DNA from: Patescibacteria group bacterium UBA3527
GTDB lineage: Bacteria; Patescibacteriota; Minisyncoccia; Phycocordibacterales; UBA918
DNA: 5,725 nucleotides
Direction of reading: 5' to 3'
NCBI GenBank assembly: GCA_002377025.1
Contig: DFPA01000043.1
Span: 1-5,725, forward strand
A model generated the notes under the pieces. It made no database searches, was not told where the DNA came from, and was given only the letters and a program-made list of their open reading frames with translations. The position numbers and the translations under genes were made by a program. Shown here piece after piece: positions 4,180 to 5,725 of this stretch; position 1 is the first letter of the stretch, and every line of letters starts with the position of its first letter.

Positions 4180-4778
4180 TATTTATAGATCTCGTCCACT
4201 ATCCCGTACTTCTTTGCTTCAGCAGAATCCATAAAGAAGTCTCGATCTGTGTCTTTCTCTATTTGCTTCAGAGGTTTACCGGTAGCTTTGGCGAGCATGT
4301 TGTTTAGTCGATCACGGGTTTTAAGAATGTGACGGGCGGTGATTTCTATATCACTAGCTTGTCCTTGTGCCCCTCCCCAAGGTTGGTGGATCATTACTTC
4401 CGCATTTGGAAGAATTGCCCGTTTACCCTTGGTTCCTTGAGAGAGGATGATGGATCCCATTGAAGCAGCCATACCAACGCATACAGTGTGAATGTCCGGT
4501 TTAATATGATGCATTGTATCCACTATAGATAAGCCGGCAGAAACACTACCTCCCGGTGAGTTGATATATAGGAATATGTCCTTCTTCGGGTCTTCCGCTT
4601 CTAGGAATAGTAGTTGAGCCACAATTAAGTTGGCCATATGGTCTTCAATAGGACCGGTGACAAAAATAATACGTTCTTTAAGTAGACGAGAATAGATATC
4701 AAAAGCTCTTTCGCCTCCTTGGGTTTTTTCAATCACCATCGGCACTAGTTGTGCGTTCTCTACTTCAGTTTTGTCCAT
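4179..4778 (-). CDS. clpP: ATP-dependent Clp protease proteolytic subunit
   Basis: This 199-residue protein has the usual ClpP length. ClpP forms a barrel of two heptameric rings that degrades proteins fed in by a Clp ATPase. The catalytic triad is complete: Ser106 in GMAASMGS (102-109), His131 in MIHQP (129-133) and Asp180 in DTDRDFFM (176-183). YINSPGGSVSAGLSI (71-85) is the conserved oxyanion-side loop, and LVPMVIEKTQGGERAFDIYSRLL (11-33) is the typical N-terminus. The first eight or so residues are extra compared with many ClpPs, and may be a propeptide or a sign of a slightly long start call. The gene follows the trigger factor gene, the classic tig-clpP neighbourhood, but a strong terminator lies between them and the next gene is rny, not clpX. 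No Shine-Dalgarno sequence is seen. Confidence 0.98.
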   Translation of the reverse strand: MDKTEVENAQLVPMVIEKTQGGERAFDIYSRLLKERIIFVTGPIEDHMANLIVAQLLFLEAEDPKKDIFLYINSPGGSVSAGLSIVDTMHHIKPDIHTVCVGMAASMGSIILSQGTKGKRAILPNAEVMIHQPWGGAQGQASDIEITARHILKTRDRLNNMLAKATGKPLKQIEKDTDRDFFMDSAEAKKYGIVDEIYK

Positions 4779-4947
4779 GGAATTCTAAATTAGTTAATCA
4801 ATTTGTGACAAAAATCATCCAGTACAAGCATAAACAAATGTCACTCAAGCATCCTAGCAGATAGTACCGACAAAGAAAAGAATACTGAGTAAACGGATCT
4901 TTCACCCTGTAAAAGAGTCACCCAATCGCTTCCGATGTTAGTCGGAT

Positions 4948-4993
4948 AAAAAAGATCCTAGCCATACTTAGTTGTTTCAGGTAGGGTCTTTTT
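4948..4993 (-). terminator. Intrinsic terminator after the trigger factor gene
   Basis: On the minus strand AAAAAGACCCTA (4993-4982) pairs with TAGGATCTTTTT (4960-4949) with one mismatch around a 21-base loop, and a run of six T (4953-4948) closes it. It starts about 25 bases after the stop codon and separates this gene from clpP. Confidence 0.7.
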
Positions 4994-5017
4994 GCAGTCT
5001 AACAATACGAGCTGTTT

Positions 5018-5725
5018 CTACTGTTCCTCGAGCATCTTCATTACCGCCTCGTTGGTTAGTACGCTTGCTACGTACAAACGCACACGCATTTCGTCAGCAT
5101 CTTTGTATTGTTCCAGCAATTGCTTAACCTGCAGTTCAAGCTCACTCTCATTCGGCTTTATGTCTTCTCGTTTGGCAATTTCGTTTAAAACGAGCTGAAG
5201 TTTGGCGCGTTTTTCGGCCGCTGGTTTCCATTCCGCGAGCATTTCTTCCTTGGTTTTTTTAATATGGCTTAGGTATTCGTTGAAATTCATCCCGGCACGT
5301 GTGATGTCTTCTTCCATTTGTGCCTGCATCTGATTGAGTTCAGAGTCGATGAGAATTTGTGGCAGATCTATCTTTGTTGCTTCGACAATTTTGTCTGAGA
5401 GCTTTGCTCTATGTCCTGCGGTGACACTTTGTTTCTTTTCGATTCCCAAGTGTTCACGAATTTTTGTTTTGAAGTCATTTACATCTTCAAACTGACCCGG
5501 TTGTCCTAGTCCTTTGACGTATTCGTCATTTAATTCCGGAAGATCCTCATCCTTGATATCGGCCGGATTTTGGAATTCTTTCTTCGCTTCCTCACTTTCC
5601 GGAGTTGGTAGATCGCCTTCGTCCTTTTTGGTATTAGCAGCAGCCTTTTTTTGCAGTTTTTCGAAAGCAATGCGCTGACGCATAATATCCTTAATCTGCT
5701 TTTCTACATCTTCGTCAGTGACTTC
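5018..5725 (-). CDS. tig: Trigger factor, C-terminal part, apparently without the PPIase domain; runs off right edge
   Basis: The frame is open from the right edge to the TAA at 5018, giving 235 residues; the N-terminal ribosome-binding domain lies outside the window. Trigger factor is the ribosome-bound chaperone that shields nascent chains. Residues 1-11 (EVTDEDVEKQI) match the segment that normally precedes the FKBP-type PPIase domain (EVTDADV in E. coli, from memory). Residues 62-90 (LPELNDEYVKGLG, then DVNDFKTKIREHL) match the start of the C-terminal chaperone domain. Later signatures are LPQILIDSELNQM, EMLAEWKPAAEKRAKLQLVLNEIAKRE, and a helical end. Between these anchors only about 50 residues remain, and they are charged and low in complexity (KKAAANTKKDEGDLPTPESE) with no FKBP motif. 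The PPIase domain therefore seems to be replaced by a linker. Without the N-terminus, a divergent relative of trigger factor is not fully excluded. Confidence 0.88.
   Translation of the reverse strand, partial: EVTDEDVEKQIKDIMRQRIAFEKLQKKAAANTKKDEGDLPTPESEEAKKEFQNPADIKDEDLPELNDEYVKGLGQPGQFEDVNDFKTKIREHLGIEKKQSVTAGHRAKLSDKIVEATKIDLPQILIDSELNQMQAQMEEDITRAGMNFNEYLSHIKKTKEEMLAEWKPAAEKRAKLQLVLNEIAKREDIKPNESELELQVKQLLEQYKDADEMRVRLYVASVLTNEAVMKMLEEQ

Noticed and set aside
1..5725. CRISPR arrays, insertion sequences, phage genes, toxin-antitoxin pairs
   Set aside because: No regularly spaced direct repeats, transposase motifs, phage structural motifs or paired small toxin/antitoxin frames were seen.

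Overview
The window looks like a small-genome bacterium of the Patescibacteria/CPR type. This is an inference. It rests on short intergenic gaps, start codons with no recognisable Shine-Dalgarno sequence, a trigger factor that appears to lack its PPIase domain, and a free-standing HTH/LAGLIDADG-like gene of a kind I associate with these genomes. TGA is read as stop and the glycine tRNA has anticodon UCC, so nothing suggests the recoded-TGA (Gracilibacteria/SR1) lineages. No rRNA or other phylogenetic marker is present, so the placement is tentative.

Left part (1-1480). A minus-strand CDS enters from the left edge and starts at 650. It is the N-terminal two thirds or so of a trypsin-fold (S1/HtrA-like) serine protease with a hydrophobic N-terminus. 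A short AT-rich divergent promoter region (651-745) separates it from a plus-strand gene (746-1417). That gene encodes a 223-residue protein with an N-terminal helix-turn-helix and a LAGLIDADG-like motif. Its last codons and stop lie inside the 5' end of a tRNA-Gly(UCC) gene (1408-1479), an overlap of 10 nt.

Middle (1480-2108). About 630 bases hold no credible protein gene but many strong inverted repeats, including a 17-bp hairpin at 1656-1695 and a 24-base palindrome at 1738-1761. At the right end of this stretch, an extended -10 promoter, three consecutive hairpins and a U-tract on the minus strand suggest an undescribed small RNA of about 80 nt (1937-2016).

Right part (2109-5725), all minus strand, in transcription order: trigger factor (C-terminal part, running off the right edge), clpP, rny (RNase Y) and an HU-family DNA-binding protein gene. 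Trigger factor, rny and HU each have an intrinsic terminator, and rny and HU have plausible promoters of their own. This is therefore a co-oriented housekeeping cluster of separate transcription units rather than one operon. Its themes are protein folding (trigger factor), protein turnover (ClpP), mRNA turnover (RNase Y) and chromosome organisation (HU).
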